Assembly (NCBI GenBank): GCA_965198655.1
Contig: OZ240668.1
Span: forward strand, 3,596,001-3,660,000
Source of the DNA: Lichenicola sp965198655
Lineage (GTDB): Bacteria; Pseudomonadota; Alphaproteobacteria; Acetobacterales; Acetobacteraceae
Direction of reading: 5' to 3'
Length of the DNA: 64,000 bases
The first letter of the stretch is position 1, and each line of letters starts with the position of its first letter. The notes under the pieces are model-generated. The model was given only the letters and a program-made list of their open reading frames with translations, was not told the origin of the DNA and did not search any database. Position numbers and translations under genes: made by a program. Below, one piece after another: positions 63,932 to 64,000 of this stretch.

Positions 63932-64000
63932 CTACTCGTCCGCGTCGGGCGTCCGGGAAAACGAGGCGGTCAGGTCGGACAGGTGGCCGATCTCCTCCAG
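63932..64000 (-). CDS. C-terminal end of an unknown gene, cut by window
   Basis: A minus-strand frame enters from the right edge and ends at TAG (63932-63934), giving LEEIGHLSDLTASFSRTPDA and two acidic residues. The rest lies outside the window. The convergent position with the peptidase gene fits a real gene end, but 22 residues do not allow identification. Confidence 0.4.
   Translation of the reverse strand: MEEIGHLSDLTASFSRTPDADE

Overview
The window looks like chromosome from a high-GC alphaproteobacterium, most probably Rhodospirillales/Acetobacteraceae. The support is a FliX regulator inside a flagellar cluster, an alpha-type DksA without a full zinc finger, DUF1217 and DUF6468-like flagellar proteins, two perfect CtrA-type boxes (TTAA-N7-TTAA), a group IV ornithine decarboxylase and an IS5-family (IS427/IS1031-like) element. 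The family-level placement is inference.

Layout. 1-1.4 kb: spermidine synthesis (speE, cut by the window edge, and speD, separated by an intrinsic terminator). 1.5-14.3 kb: flagellar cluster. A minus-strand operon fliL-fliM-DUF6468-motE-cheZ-(large exported repeat protein) diverges from flgF-flgG-flgA-flgH; dksA and fliX follow on the minus strand, then flgI-flgJ-flgN. 14.3-29.4 kb: mixed housekeeping genes. These are a histone-H1-like basic protein, mtnA, a DUF2272 lipoprotein, a rhodanese, an MFS transporter, a PRC-barrel protein with a 9-residue tandem repeat, an SDR, an OmpR/EnvZ-type two-component pair, membrane proteins, a GH15 glycosidase broken by one in-frame amber codon, and a second SDR.

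29.4-33.2 kb looks accessory. It holds a GT61-like glycosyltransferase, a small unknown protein, a zeta-type toxin-antitoxin module whose toxin carries a one-base deletion, 32-bp direct repeats on either side of that module, and two small overlapping unknown genes. 33.3-38.8 kb: ispE, a TPR protein, a family-4-like uracil-DNA glycosylase and a lytic transglycosylase, whose TAA stop codon is the exact target of an 845-bp insertion sequence (38.83-39.68 kb). 39.8-49 kb: PhzF-like and RidA-like exported proteins, a CorC-type protein, copC/copD, ornithine decarboxylase, a YihY-like membrane protein and RlpA. 49.2-59.7 kb: aroQ-accB-accC, sthA, apt, a VTT membrane protein, ctaA, tldD and two MFS transporters. 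59.8-64 kb: a DUF1217 protein behind a sigma-54-like promoter, a TPR/GT9-like protein, a C39-like cysteine peptidase whose catalytic Cys lies upstream of any standard start codon, and the end of an unknown gene.

Working together: ornithine decarboxylase (putrescine), SpeD (decarboxylated SAM) and SpeE (spermidine plus methylthioadenosine), with MtnA in salvage of the methylthio group, form a coherent polyamine/methylthio set spread over the window. The flagellar genes cover switch, rod, P- and L-ring and chaperone functions; the DUF1217 gene is probably an outlying member. The strongest non-routine signals are the paired CtrA boxes, the repeat-flanked toxin-antitoxin module, the DUF1217 protein with an internal duplicated insert, a structured intergenic repeat present twice in opposite orientation, and the non-canonical start of the peptidase. 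I saw no tRNA, rRNA, CRISPR array or prophage.
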